Of a DNA stretch of 64,000 bases, positions 35,150 to 48,800 are shown piece after piece; within the stretch, counting starts at the first letter, position 1; every line of letters starts with the position of its first letter. A program made the position numbers and the translations under genes. This stretch comes from Hydractinia symbiolongicarpus (lineage: Eukaryota; Cnidaria; Hydrozoa; Anthoathecata; Hydractiniidae), in NCBI RefSeq assembly GCF_029227915.1, contig NC_079878.1, positions 18,910,001 to 18,974,000 of the forward strand, given 5' to 3'. The notes under the pieces are model-generated. The model was not told where the DNA came from and did not search any database. It was given only the letters and a program-made list of their open reading frames with translations.

Positions 35150-35485
35150 TACCGTGGCTAATTTACTAAAAATGAAATTACCTTGGACATATTCCTTCTT
35201 TAACCTTCTTACTTTCTTGCTTTGCACAATAAACGCTCCTAACAGAATGATGACGAGGACGAACAAGAAAACACATGTCCCAGCCACTTTAACACTGTGT
35301 CGTTCTATAATCGACACAAAACTATATCTCAAACATGAAAAAATATACAAAATATTTAGTCTAGCATAAAAATGTTACCATGCCTAAGAAAGTGTGTTTT
35401 TTTTTCTCTTCGCAAAGCTCCAACTTTGAAGAAGTTTGGTTCTCCTTATCAGGTTGGTATGTGACATCGCCGGTTTCCATCTTTC
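35150..35485 (-). CDS. Tentative N-terminal exons of a type II membrane protein
   Basis: Two minus-strand pieces look coding. The first (about 35485-35382) starts METGDVTYQPDKENQ and ends at a donor (ATG|GTAACA). The second (about 35340-35170) encodes SIIERHSVKVAGTCVFLFVL followed by more hydrophobic residues and RLKKEYVQ, ending at a donor (CAAG|GTAATT). A hydrophilic tail, one membrane helix and a basic juxtamembrane stretch would suit a type II protein. The reading phases of the two pieces do not join with the acceptors I can see, and no downstream exons were identified. Confidence 0.3.
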
Positions 35486-36668
35486 TACTTCACTTTCTTA
35501 TTGAGCTGTTACAACACGTTGTGATAGAACGCTATTTTTTTAAAACCCATTAGTTTTCTTAACAAACAAAACAATTCAAACGAGCTGCCATATTTGTTCA
35601 ATAAAAACACTTAAATCCATCTCTCCTTTTTTATAATAACGGATGTGTAAATGCAAGTAAAAACCGTGCATATTATCAAGTGCGTCATTCTCGCCACATC
35701 TCAAATAAACAGCTAGCAGTTACCTTTTATTACGGCTTGTTATCCAAAATTTCGCTTTCATGTAAGATATTGGTGACTTTTGCAACGTCTGAAGCTTGAA
35801 AAAATCAAGTGGGGGGACTGATTCATAGCGTGGGTTTGATTGACGTAAAATGTGCAGGGTATTCACGACCATTAAAACCACAGAGATATAATTATCATGT
35901 TTATTATGGTTGTAACTACAAATAAATAAAAAAAATATAAATAATTGCAAAAAAATTCACACCCTAAAAATATTTTGCCCATAAATGAAAAACCAAAACA
36001 AAATATATGTAACGTGTATATACGGCTGATCTAGCTACATGTCCGAAAAATCATGTAAATAAAATAAATGAAAAAATGACCTATGACTGTGTGACAACCA
36101 CAGGGGACAAATCACAGTATCGTAATTTAAAAAACTGGAAGCATTTTATTTCTGTCAAATCAATCCTGGACCAAACCAGCGTATTTCACACAACAACAAC
36201 GGGGAAACGGTTTCGACACGCAGCATATTTGTTTACGTACAAAAAAAGCAAGTTGTCAACTCCTAGACGTCAAAAATTTCTGATTGGTTGAATCCTTTGA
36301 CTCGATAAACACAAAGTTTTTGCACGGCTCGACGTGTGAAACTGTTTTTTTTTTTATTAAGATATATCTTTTGCTTTCAGAATATTATACAGTAACAAAA
36401 TATGCATAGTAAAAATAATTACGTTTTTTTTCATAAGAAAAAATTTCAGCTGGCTCTTAGCCTTAAATGTTTTTATTTGTGTCCCACAGAAAAATTTGAG
36501 AAACCGGTACTCATTTTTCGTATATTTCATAAATATATTTCAAAACTGAATTCACATTTGAATAAAACATTATTTATATGTCTATTCTTAACTTTTTTTC
36601 AAATTCTCAGCCTCAATGTTCTTATAAACTAGACTCTTATAAAAAACGTATGCACAACAGGATAGCAG
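35486..36668. other. Intergenic; no gene seen
   Basis: No supported exon between the tentative membrane-protein exon and the stop codon of the JmjC gene. Confidence 0.4.
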
Positions 36669-39600
36669 CTATAACTCGATGTGTCTGTGCTCTGAGTTAT
36701 CAACTTCATCCCCCACGGAGTTCCATACATAACGCTCCCCATCTTCGGGTTGATAAATCGGATCATGGTCAGGGTAGCCATCTTCATTTTCATCAACGAA
36801 TTCATTTTGAGATGATAGCTCATCGGTTTCACCTGATTGATCATAAAAAACTAACCCTTACAAAGGTGTTTACGGACAAAAGAGAACACGTCAATTTTAA
36901 TATGACGCATTGTCGTTATAGCGACTAACGTTTGTTGACAAGGAGTAACAAATTACCGCCTACCGTTTAAAGTCGACGTAACATCATGGTATATCTCCTC
37001 TACATTGGTTTGAACACTTTGTTCCTTCAGTCCAGCCTGCTTCTCGTTGTCTTCCTCTTCTTCAGAGAGCTGGTAAATAGGTTCATGGTCTTCCATGTCT
37101 TCGTCACGAACGAGATCTTCTTCATGTCCGGCGTCAGCTAATATTTCTTCAACATCATCAATGTAACTCAGAATTGGTGCATCCTTTACGTCCTAAAGAG
37201 AGAAAATCCCTTTTTTGTCATATAAACTTATACCTATTAGTCCTTGCATTTCTCTTCAAGTTCTTACTAGCGGTGCAAGTAGTTTTTTTAAAGAGTGATT
37301 TTCAAACTTTCACTTGTAAGGGAAGTACATGGAGTTGATTTTCATATATTCCATCTCGTTAGCCCAAAAAAATATTCCGTTTTATAGGTACTCAGGATCT
37401 TAAAAAAAGAAAAACACTTTTACTTCTCAAAGCGACATAAATATATGGCGTCTGACTATATGGGCAGGTTAAGAAATGTCTGGTCTATAGCTCATCACTA
37501 AAATTTAAGTGACGCACATTATTTGATAGCTTTCTAATACTCACATTTTTTAAAAAATATACATAAATTCAAGTAGCTACGTCAAAAGTAGTGTTTTCAT
37601 AAAAATATGTTTTTTCAGGATTTTCGAAAAACATCAAAACGCGGTCTCAATAAAGCAAAATATACCCAAAAACTATTTAGGATCGCCAATAAGTCTATCA
37701 AGTTGAAATGCATACCAGTTTGTCGTCAATGGCAATTTCGTATTGATTTTCCATTTCTGATGGCTGGTACATCGGTTCATGAGCCGGATAATCGTCGTCA
37801 GTTTCTGATGGCTGGTACATCGGTTCATGAGCCGGATAATCGTCGTCAGTTTCTGATGGCTGGTACATCGGTTCATGAGCCAGATAATCGTCGGGTTCCT
37901 CAAAAATATTACTATTCTTTGATTCTGTAGATTTCTCTAAACAATAAAAACCCGAAAAGAGTAACCATGGCAAAAACAGACTGACACAAAACAAAACATC
38001 GGTAATATTTCTTGTTTAAACATACTATATATTAGACAACATTCTTGCATTAACAATACTATTATCGACAAGCTGTATGCCGTCCACAGACATCCTGAAC
38101 TATTTTTTATACTTTCGCCATATAATCATGATGAAAAACTTATTCGTAATGTGTAATAACATCTATTATTCTATAACAAACTTTTTTATATATTCAAGAT
38201 AAATCCTATGAAGATCAATGCAAGCATATGCAAAAGGAGAGCACAAACAAAAATCAAATCATACTAACCGGAGATATCCTTCCTCTGATAAAGAGAGGTG
38301 ACTCTGACTGCATTTTCTCTCACAATATCGCTTGGTATGATGACATCATCCTTCTCATTATTCAGCATCTTGAAATTCTTTTCACCCATTATCTGCGACC
38401 CGCCTAGTTCCTAAAAAAACACAATAGCAACTCATACTTTCAAAAAAAACTATAAACGTAAAACGCGTTTACAAAAAATTATTACCTCATATCTGGCTAT
38501 GAAATATCTTTTATAAAAGATGCCAGATTCAGACAAACTTTCAATTATGTTCATAATATCTTGTGAAGAAAACATAAAATACTCGCACTCCCCAGGAATA
38601 ACACGGTTTCCTTTTTCAGCATTTAAAGCATCCTAAAAAAATTATTTTTTTACATTCATGTTTTCTCGAATAAAGGTTTAAATGGCGTTACGAAGTTTCT
38701 TACTTGGAGCTGAGATAAAGTTGATGATTGAATGTCATTTAGGTCGATATAACCCTTGTTTGTAGTGTCGAAGGTACGTAATAACGTCTTCACAATACAT
38801 ACGCATGGAACATGACAACTGCCGTCAAAATGCTGAAAACACAGATAAAACTAAAGTAAAGTTTGTACGATTATTGCTAAGGTGGATTTTCTATTTACTG
38901 TATGGAGAAAAAGCTGCACTCGCGCAGATTTGTAAACTTTTGGGTTCAGTTGCAGTCAAGTCAACTTTTCCGCAGTTTTCGTATAGTTTAACTTTTATTA
39001 TTCATTCGTGACATTACACTATTAATTTACCCATCTACAAATTCGATGTAAACCTTGAGAAGATTTAAACCGCCATTCGAGATTAAACTTGGGGGTTTAA
39101 AGTTTGCCATTTTTAATTTAGTTATCAACGTCATGCGTTATTAAAGTCATAGAAGAATACATTTTATACTATTACTGAGGCTAAATAGACAGGTAAATAG
39201 AAGAATTAAGGAAAAAATAATAACCAGGTTTAAACCTTGTCTGTACCAATTTCGCGCGGAATAATTTCGCGAGAATTTAATTTTGCGAATTCGGCCTTTC
39301 TAAAAATTTCGCGAGAATTTAATTTCGCGTCTTTTCCTTTTTTAAACTTTACATTTTGCAAAAGGTGAGTAAAATATCCGCATTTTTTTCTTGGTTTACA
39401 TTTAGCAATGGGGTTGCCATGGCAACTCTCAAAATGGGATTTCAAATTTTGTCTATAAAAAGTTGCTAAATGAAAAGTATTAGTCACCAGTGAGCTTCAG
39501 CTCTGCTAGAGCAAAATTTAGAAGTTACAATTAAAAAAAAATTGGTGGTGGAACCCACCCCTTTCCCTTGCCTAATTACAAAAGGGGCTATTAAGGGATA

Positions 39601-41562
39601 TTTAAGCTTAGTTTTCATACTGGAAAAAGAAAATTCACTTTTAAATACTGACGAAGAGTTTACAGATGCATTCCGAAAAAGAACTAAAAGCATTTTTACA
39701 TACATAAATATCCTGTAATGTTGCTTCATCTAATTTCTCATATGTACCGATATACGTTATAAAAGTATCCCTAAAAAGATAAAAATGGAATAACTGTAAC
39801 ATCGGCAGTTAAGTTACGTGTTCACCAAACCTTTATTACCAAAGAAGCGATTTTCATATCACACTACTTAGGCCACGAGGTGCTTAGCGAGCTTCATTAA
39901 TTTCACTTTACCTCAATGTTACGACAAAAAGAGAAAAAGGCCACAAAATATGAGATTTCTACTTACAAAAATAACATGCGTATAGTAGCGAAATCAGTTA
40001 ATTTAATTGGACAAGCTTGATCTTTTGGTTAATATGTGTTGATGCATGAAACAACTTTTTTGTGTAGTACAGTTTCAAAAATCAAACAAACAAAAGAATA
40101 AAGAATAGTTTTCTTTTGAATCAATCAATCAAAATATCACGTTGCGATATATTGTAGTTCTGAGTGGGAATCCGGCTTAAGGACCGGATTGGACACCAAA
40201 GTTCTAAAATGAAACCATGCGTTCTATAGAGTATCAAATACCACTTCTATCTCAACCTTAAAAAACTCCATACCTCAGCTTGAATAGGTCTTCCTTGTTA
40301 AGAGTCTGGGAAACATTAGCGAAATAAATCCATTTTTTTTTCGACAATGACAAGTTGTGCAACATACTTCCATCGCAACCCGAGTTGTTAAAACTTTTCA
40401 AATAAGGTAAAATCACAGACACTTGTAGATTTTGCATGCCAAATGAATTAACTTGATGCCAGTACCCTAAAATATAAACGAATTTCATAAAAAAAATAAC
40501 TTGAGAAAAAAATCAAAAAGGTGCAGAACAAGATGTACATCAAGCTACTTGCTTCGTGGAAGAAACATGCAATCTCCTGCATTCATATTGGCGTGGTGGT
40601 AGCGCACGGCTGCAAATTTTGGATATTGTTTTAAATCTATTTTTTCAACATCCAGTAGAGAATACTGTCTGTAATCCGCTGTAGGTATCTAAAAAAGAAA
40701 AGTTTTTTGTGCTAATGTAAAAAAGAATCACAAAAAATAGAAAAAGTTTCGCAGGACGAGAAAATTAAGTTGTTTTTTTTAATATCACTGTCATTAAAGA
40801 ACAGAAATAATGAAGTATACGAACACGCGTCATCATCCAAGGGAAGGGTGAGCGTTCTTTCAAAACATTTTGGTTCCAAGTAAAAAATGTATAAATGCGT
40901 ACCTTTTTGAAGTTTCATGTTTGTGATAATAAAAAAACATTAGAAGAAACGTAACAATAATTTACATGTTCTGTAAAATTCGGATGGATTAGTATCCAGT
41001 CCTTTGTACCATTCAGTAAACAATGAATCGTGTTTCCAGCGTCATATCGCAGCGAACTCTTTTTTTCACCAGAACTTAACCATAAATTTGAATGTAACAG
41101 CCTCTCCTTGTAACTACCACAAGTTAAAAATGGTAGTACAAAAATATCTTCAGCCATAAGATCAGGCAACTGAGAGAAAATGTGTTTTTCCTCACTGGTA
41201 TAACTCTCTAAAAACGTTTTCATTGTGTCTCTACCAATCTTTTGTATGTTTGCTGGAACCTCTTTCCTCCCGAGTATATATTTCACTTCCAGGTCTCCAA
41301 AGCGGTCAATCAAATATTCATTTGTCCATTTTTTTTTCGCAGGAAAATTACTCCCAGCCCCTCGGAAAAGGCAAGGTTTCTGTATATGTATACACTTATC
41401 CCAGAATTCTTGGGGTACTGGAACTTTATCGAAAATATCTATATGACCATCACTGTGTCGATGACGACCAAGAGGTTTGTTATATCCGGATTTATTTGAC
41501 AAACCAGTGGAGAGTATAGATGATAGTAATAGGACAAAAAATATGGATAATTTTTGCTTCAT
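36669..41562 (-). CDS. Secreted JmjC/cupin-8 protein with EF-hand-like stretch and acidic repeat tail
   Basis: Ten exons (41562-40966, 40688-40553, 40466-40274, 39770-39704, 38832-38704, 38632-38486, 38410-38269, 37936-37716, 37192-36964, 36832-36669) give 674 aa. A signal peptide (KLSIFFVLLLSSILSTGLS) is followed by a cupin-8/JmjC domain to about residue 270: WILIHPNFTEH, then AGDCMFLP and YWHQVNSFGMQN. The metal-site H-x-D position reads RYD (R172-D174); the distal His is H248. An EF-hand-like loop follows (LRTFDTTNKGYIDLNDIQ). The acidic C-terminus carries three copies of a 17-residue unit around AHEPMYQPSETDD plus diverged copies HEPIYQL and HDPIYQP. Secretory location is predicted. Oxygenase activity is doubtful. 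The exon 2 donor is GC rather than GT. Confidence 0.85.
39225..39335. repeat. Repeated TTTCGCGAGAATTTAATTTCGCG motif
   Basis: Two copies of a unit built from TTTCGCGAGAATTTAATTT lie within 100 bp, inside an intron of the JmjC gene. They look like a remnant of a dispersed repeat. Confidence 0.45.
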
Positions 41563-42858
41563 TTTGGTTTTAATCCCACTTTACATTTTTTTTTTATTTC
41601 AGTTAGTCTTTTTAACATAACTAAAGTATAAAATAATAAGGATCAACGAAGATCGCGAAAATAATGAATTTAATAAGGGGAGTCAAAGAAACATGGTATT
41701 CTAGACATATTTTTACATGCTCAAATTTTACTTTTTAAAAAAATTTATTTGATAAAAGTATGTAAAGTATGTAACTGTAAAAGTGCGTTTTATAATAAAT
41801 TTTTAAGTTTCCCTCCAATTAAGCACCATTAAAAACGACCGATATATTTCAGTTGAAATTAAAATTTGGAATTTAAAGAACAAGTTTAGCGGATCACAGA
41901 AAAAAACTAAAATAAAACGCGAAAACGCTGACAATAAAGTAATTTATAAAAACCGACTTTTGCTACCTTCAGTTTCCGAAAAACTTCAGATTGGCTGTTG
42001 TTTAGGAGATGCTTTTTTTCGCGTTGTGTATATGAAAAAAGTTACTTAATTGACGCTTTTTTTAATTGACGCTTTTTTTCGCGTTGTGTATATGAAAAAA
42101 GTTCCTTAATTGACGCAAAGAAAAAAGGGTTTCGAGAAGCTTTCCAGATAATAAGAAAGTGCAAATTTAATGTCCATATTTTGCTGTTACGCTCAAAAAC
42201 AATGGTATTTAGTATTAATAAGAGATTCCTTTTATCTTTTTTTTAAACCCCTGAAAATTATTGAGTGTTAGCAAAAATTTATTTTTAAGAGAGATTCAAC
42301 AGTACCCGGTCAATACGAACAAATGAACAAGTAGTACATACAAATGCATATACACGAAAGCATGCAAGAATATAAATGTGTGGTAGTCAATATGAACAAA
42401 GAAACAACAAGTTCAAAAAAATGCATATATCAACATTGAACAAAAGAAGATTAAATTATAGATTTTAGAAACGTTATCTCTTTCAGATCAATATATAATT
42501 TTCATACAAAACTAAAATTACCAAATGTTAGCATCCCCACAATATTGCCACTGCCATAAAAATTTTCCATCTTTCAAAAAAAAGGTTGTTGGAAATTTTT
42601 AGATGCCAAAAAAATTAAAGGATTTGTACAACAATATAGGATAAAAATATAAAATAAATAAAATGAAAAGAAAAATATATTTCTAAAAATTGGATGAAGG
42701 TAATGAATTACTCAGTGTTAAATAGTATATAAAATGGAAAAGTTTTTTTTTGCATTTCTATAAAACATATTGTGATTTTATAAAAAAACATTTGTTCTTC
42801 CAAATAAAAATTTGCAAGAGACAGTTATTGCAATTGTACAATATTCGAATGTTGGTCT
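41563..42858. other. Intergenic between JmjC gene and SHP2-like gene
   Basis: No gene seen. It holds the 5' flank of the JmjC gene and the 3' flank of the phosphatase. A direct duplication lies at about 42005-42115: TTTCGCGTTGTGTATATGAA followed by AAAGTTACTTAATTGACGC, repeated with few changes. Confidence 0.5.
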
Positions 42859-45800
42859 TTAATTTGGTTTTGGTACAGGTTTTGACTTCATCGACGCTCT
42901 ACATGAAAAACGAAACAAGATTATAGGCTTGTCCAGCCGCAATTTCATTAGTTGGTATATATCAGTAACAATTTCATTAGCTGACATAAAGCAGGGTGTA
43001 ATTTCATTGGCTGGCATAGACCAGGGTGCCAAAAGGTTTAACATACGTTATATTTATAGACTTCCTTTAACAAATTTACTTTAACTTTTTCTGTTCAAGA
43101 CAGGGATAAACGAGCTTTTTATATCTTCCTGGCAAATTCAAGTAGACTCTTAATATAGACTCTATATAGACTCTTAATATAACCAACCCCCGACATAGTA
43201 AACTGTCAAAGTTTTTTTCCCCTGAACTTAAAATTACTCTATATAACGAACTCAAGGCACTAAATGTAACAGAAACTCGAAAATATTTTCAAAGTTTTGT
43301 ACATCATCGGTATCGATATTATCCAAATCGATGTCACCCACAGAAACATTAGTAGAGCATGCAGTAGAAAAAAAAAAAAAAACTTTAAACTTTCAGATAT
43401 TATCTTGTCAAAAACATTTTCATCAGCTATATTTTCCTATGACAAATACTAACGCAATAAAACAAGTGTTAGAACTAATGATCTGTAAGAGATAGTTCGC
43501 TGGCTTTATGGTTGCATTGTGTAATGTAAACAAAAATTCAAATATGCTGCTTTGATTCGAATTTGTTTTGATTTTAGAACCTATTCGAGTAGAGTTCTAC
43601 TTGGGACTTTAGGCAATATGTTGCACTTAACACTATAAATTTTTGTGGGGTTAAAAAATGCAGGATTTCAATTAATTGAGGCAAAATTCCAATTTTTTTT
43701 ATTTTACGGTATAACGAACTCTCGATATAACGAACTTCCCTTCGCGGTTTGTTGTGCCGAGCGTCCACTGTATGAGATTTCAGACTATTTCCTGCTCACT
43801 TTAAATTATGATGTAATTTAATGTAGCATACATACAAAAAAAGAACATACTTTGTTGATCTAGGTGGAGGGGGTGGTAAATCTTCTTGGTCACCAGTTAA
43901 GTCAGACAATAATTCGCTCATAGCGTCCAGGTTACCGTACAGATTTCTAGATTGCTAAACAAAGCCGGCATATGTTGGATAAGAAAAAACAAAATATAGA
44001 TTTACCAAAAAAACTCTTTAACAAGTCCTAAATTTTTAACCTATTTTCTTTCTCAAGATATTCTAATTTAATTATGATGCAAAGTACGACGTTAAATTTA
44101 AATAAAAACATATTTGGTAAACATATTGTCAAGTTGAGACATTTAAGCTTTCAAAAAGGATAAACACAATAGTGTATAAATATCACAATGGTTTTAACCA
44201 AATTAAACACTAAACACTAAGAGATAGACAACTACACTGTTGCACATCATCCAATTTAAATATTTTTATTAACAGAAAGGATCTCACCTGTGCTCCAACC
44301 TCTCTTCGTTCCACTGTTTCCATGAAAAATACCACAGCGTTATATATGAAGCGATACTGCGCCTGCCAAGAAATTAAAGATACGGCTACTTAATGCTCGC
44401 TATGTACAGATGGAGAGCTAAAACAGTGTTTCCAATAACTTGGGGAAAGTATTTTCAAGCTACTAACTATTTTTAAGGTTAATGTTAAAATTGGATTTAT
44501 TTTTGGGATACTTTCATGTAAGTGTTAAAATATTAATAAGTTATAAATTTTTTAAAAGCATCTCTGACTTCTGAAGACAGGGATGCAAATTTTGAATTCA
44601 TAAATATTTGGAAACTCAAAAATGTTGGGTCAGGCATACCAACATTTTATGAAAATACTAGAAATATAAAATTGTTCAAAAAACTGCATATTAAATCTTT
44701 TTCTTCATATCCGAAAATGCAAATAAATCTTGGACGGCATACGGCATCATCTAATAATTCAAAAATTTTCAGACTTGTAGATTTCCAATTATTTCAGTAA
44801 ATTACTTTAATATGATCTAGAATTTTTTAGTCTTTACCACAAAACAATCTGAAAATCGATTTTTCAAGTTTCTCGCCACTTCCAACAATTTCATTAAATG
44901 TGCCAACCCAGTGTGAATTTTTCTCTCCCCAATTCACTTTGTATCCACTCTCCCAAATTTACCTTGTATCCACTCTCCCAAATTCACTTTGTATCCACTC
45001 TCCCAAATTTACTTTGTATCCACTCACACAAATAAGGGTTAGCAAGTCAACGTTATCGTTTGAATCGATTGTTTATACAAACAAAATGATGAATATTTTC
45101 GGTAAAGACAACGTATTAAAAGCAAAATGGTTTACCTCAGTTTGAACCATGCCTGAACGTTGTAGTCGAACCTTCTGAACAGTACGTGGTACATCCCTTT
45201 CTTCCAAATGTCCTACACAAACATCACAACAAATAAAGGGCGTGTAGTATTGTAAAAACTCAATTATAATACTGAACTATAATTACGGGCTTTTTGGACC
45301 TTCAAAGTAGAAGACTCTGTGTGGAGGACTCTGTATGAGCAAAAGTTGAAAAAAGATGCCAATGAAAGTAAATTAGAAGATATTAATATTATAATATGTT
45401 TCTCAAATAAGTCCGAACAGTAAACCCTTCAAATCACACTCATAAACAGGCGACTTACCTTTTATTCGATACAAACTCATCAGCATACTGATCACGATAA
45501 CTGTCCCAGTCCTGCCAATGCCAGCACTAAAACGTAAGTGAAAAACAAAACACTAAATATCGGCTGCCATATGAGCATTAGGGTCCATAACTTGACAGAG
45601 AATGACCAGTGATAAAACTCGAAACAATCGTAAAACAGGGACGAGAAATCCAGCTTTTCAGACACTACGCTCAAATTTGACCCAAATAGATTAAAAATAA
45701 GACGAAATCGGAATTATTAAAATCCTTTATTTTTCAAATATATTTAAGTGCTTCCCCTAATGATAAATCCTTGCATAAATTCTTTGTAGTTTTTAAATGC

Positions 45801-48800
45801 TAATACCGTAATTCCTCTTTTTACTCCAGGGGGGTTTATTAAATATCAAGGGTTCCTAAGACGGTGTTTAAGTACCTAAAACTACCGGCTAACCTGCAAT
45901 GAATAACTGGAGGTCCTGGATATTCAAATGTTTTTTGAGTTGCTTCGATGAGTTGCATAACTTCCAGTAAGGATCCTGGGTCACCAGGTACACCATGATC
46001 AGGCCAACCAACGAATTGATAGAGAAAGATTTTGCGAGGCGGTGTTGGTTGGTTTCCATGTAGCTGAAAAATCCGTATTTAGCATCCTAAATCAGCCTCT
46101 TTTTAATCCGCTGAGAGTCACAATTATCCCGATAAAATTTAAAGATGGGCTTATTTTAGCTATATTTCCCAAATTCTTAGGGTAAGTTATTTACCGAGAG
46201 GGGGGGGGGTTTGATTCAGCAAAATTTATTGAAGGATTTTTATCAAAACAGATGCTCAAGAAGGTTACCTGTTCGATACTATAACTAAATGCATACCTCG
46301 TCAGAAAGCTCTAACTGCCGCACGACATAATCACGCGTCGCCGTCTCTCCAGTATTGGTGACGATTTTTTTCCCAACATTCATCGATACACCAGGTTCTG
46401 GCCAATAACGAACACATTTAATCTTAAAAAAAAGAAAAACAATGAGGAAATTGACAAAGTAATACGTTATCACACTGACGTTATCAACATTTTTATTACG
46501 CCCGACATCCTGGGCGGGTTGAATAGAAAACAGGGTAAAATCATCCTACTTTTGCCTTTTCAACTTCGTTTGTAACCATTATAATAATTCTGGAATTTTC
46601 TTGATCTATCATGTGCCAAAAATCATTTACAGTAGCTTTGACACAACCTTGCGATGCAATAAATAACGCCCCGCTTTCGTCATCCTAAAAAATAAAAGCA
46701 CATCCTCAAAAATCGGTAACTATGTTACGATAACGTTCTGCATTGTATGACACATCAAAACTAAGGCACAGAATGGCAGAGTTGGTAAAAAATGTAAGAG
46801 AATGTAAACTTACAAAAATATAACTAGCATTAATATAATCTGAACCCGAAATATTAGGATCAACATTTCGTAGAACAACGCGTGTGTGGTCAACTAAAAA
46901 AGAACATAATATACAAAGATAAAATTTTTAAAATAAACGAAAGATAACATAAATATTCGCTCACACAAAAGAGAAAAACAAATAATAAATAACGCGCTAT
47001 ACATGGTAGAATGTTTCTGTATCTGTTTTTTCCTCTGTTCTCTGGTTTAAGTCCTTCACTCTTTGTATTCGTGTTTGCTCTGTCCTCTTGTTGCAACCAC
47101 TAAATAAAAAAGGTAATGCTTTTATTGACAGTGACGTTGAACCCTGTCTGTATTAAGAAAGAGATGTATCAGACACGTTGATGAAGATTGGAATATCCAG
47201 ATGATGCTACTATTCTTAAGTACAAAAGGTTAAGGCGAAGAATGGAAGTTTACACTGGGGATTGTAGAAGATTGACTTGAAGATAATACCTCAAATTCTT
47301 TTTTCATTCGTTGGTCATTCTTTCTTCTTTCAGCAGTATCACACAACGCCTGAAAAAGATAAGTGAATTCAACAACAACTTCAACAAGAGAATGTTGAAT
47401 AAATTTCTTTGGAAAAAAATCCAACCTCCTTCAAAGGGACAACATTGCCATGAACATCCATAGGTGGATGAGCAGTGAAGTGGTTCAGCAAATGTTGCAT
47501 TGTAGGAAATTTTAAAGATTTTGTTCCAGACACATCAAATGTACCATCAGTGTACTCGATAAGAAATTCGGTTACTTCATTTTTATGTCTGAAAATAAAA
47601 AATGCGTGTTATTAGTACATCCTCACTTGACATTTAAAAAAAAAAAAATGTCAGCAAAATGAAGTTTTCAAACCAGACATGTTTTTTTCAAATTTTATAT
47701 CAAGTATTTTCCTACCCCATGGCAATCCAGGAATTTTTCAGATTTTTTAGAAAGATTCTTTATACCAAAAAATTATAAAAGTAACAAGCCTTGTGTACTT
47801 AATGGTAGCCTTGTGGTAGTGGCTTCACATCTCGTCGTACAAGTAACTATTATTTACCAGTTTAAATCGATTTTACTGCTTAACGTTCAATATGAGAATG
47901 GATTAATATCTTAGTTCGGTGGTTACTGTGTTTTCACAGCTGTTTCCACAGACGGAACTGTTTAAATGTATCAGTACCACCAGAAGTCTTTACAAAAAAA
48001 AAAAAAATTGCACTATGCAGAGCCTAATTGCACTATGCAGAGCCTAATTGCACTATGCAGAGCCTAATTGCACTAAACAAAAAATGAATTCTATTTGATT
48101 TCTTGAAAAGAAGCTTGGTCGAAAAAAAAACAAAAATTTAAGGATGGTAAAAGCATCTAACAAAAGAGTTTCTAAAATAGGCGTCCATATGCATTTTTTA
48201 AAAAAGTGATTGTACCGTTGAAAAATTTGTTTTTATTAAATGCAAACATGAAGGAAACCAATGTATATCCTTGAGACTGTCACATTGCTAAAAGCTTTCA
48301 TTTTTCTTCTTTCATAAGAATACTTTAAGGACATCGATTGATTCAAAACTAACACAAAAACAATAAAATGTCACTAAACCTTATCGAAAGGACGTATGAT
48401 CCTGGTTTGGACCGACTCTCACGAACAAGATACGATCCATCTTCGCCTCTCTGTTTTAAGAACGAATGAGCTTCTCCGCGACCTATTTCTCCAAAAAACC
48501 ACCTGTCAATAGAAAACGTTACCAGGGGCATACATAAAAGAGTTAACAAGATATTAAAATTTAGGGATACATGAGCATACTGTCTAATTTCTTAAACTTC
48601 AAAAAAAAACTAGATACAAGTTTTATTTTCGAAAGTATAATAAATTTCCTATGGAATAGTTTTGTCACAAAAATAATAAACTGGAAAAACGTAAATAAAA
48701 TTATCGAACACCTTTTTCGTGTTGCAGAATCTTAAGCCAACAGAAGGTACCGGTATTTTAATTTTGCTTTTTAGGATCTAGTTTCGATTATATATCGAAA

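Noticed and set aside
37607-37930. Plus frame with three copies of MAGTSVHEPDNRRQFL
   Set aside because: It is the antisense of the repeat exon of the JmjC gene, whose minus frame is supported by splice sites and phase.
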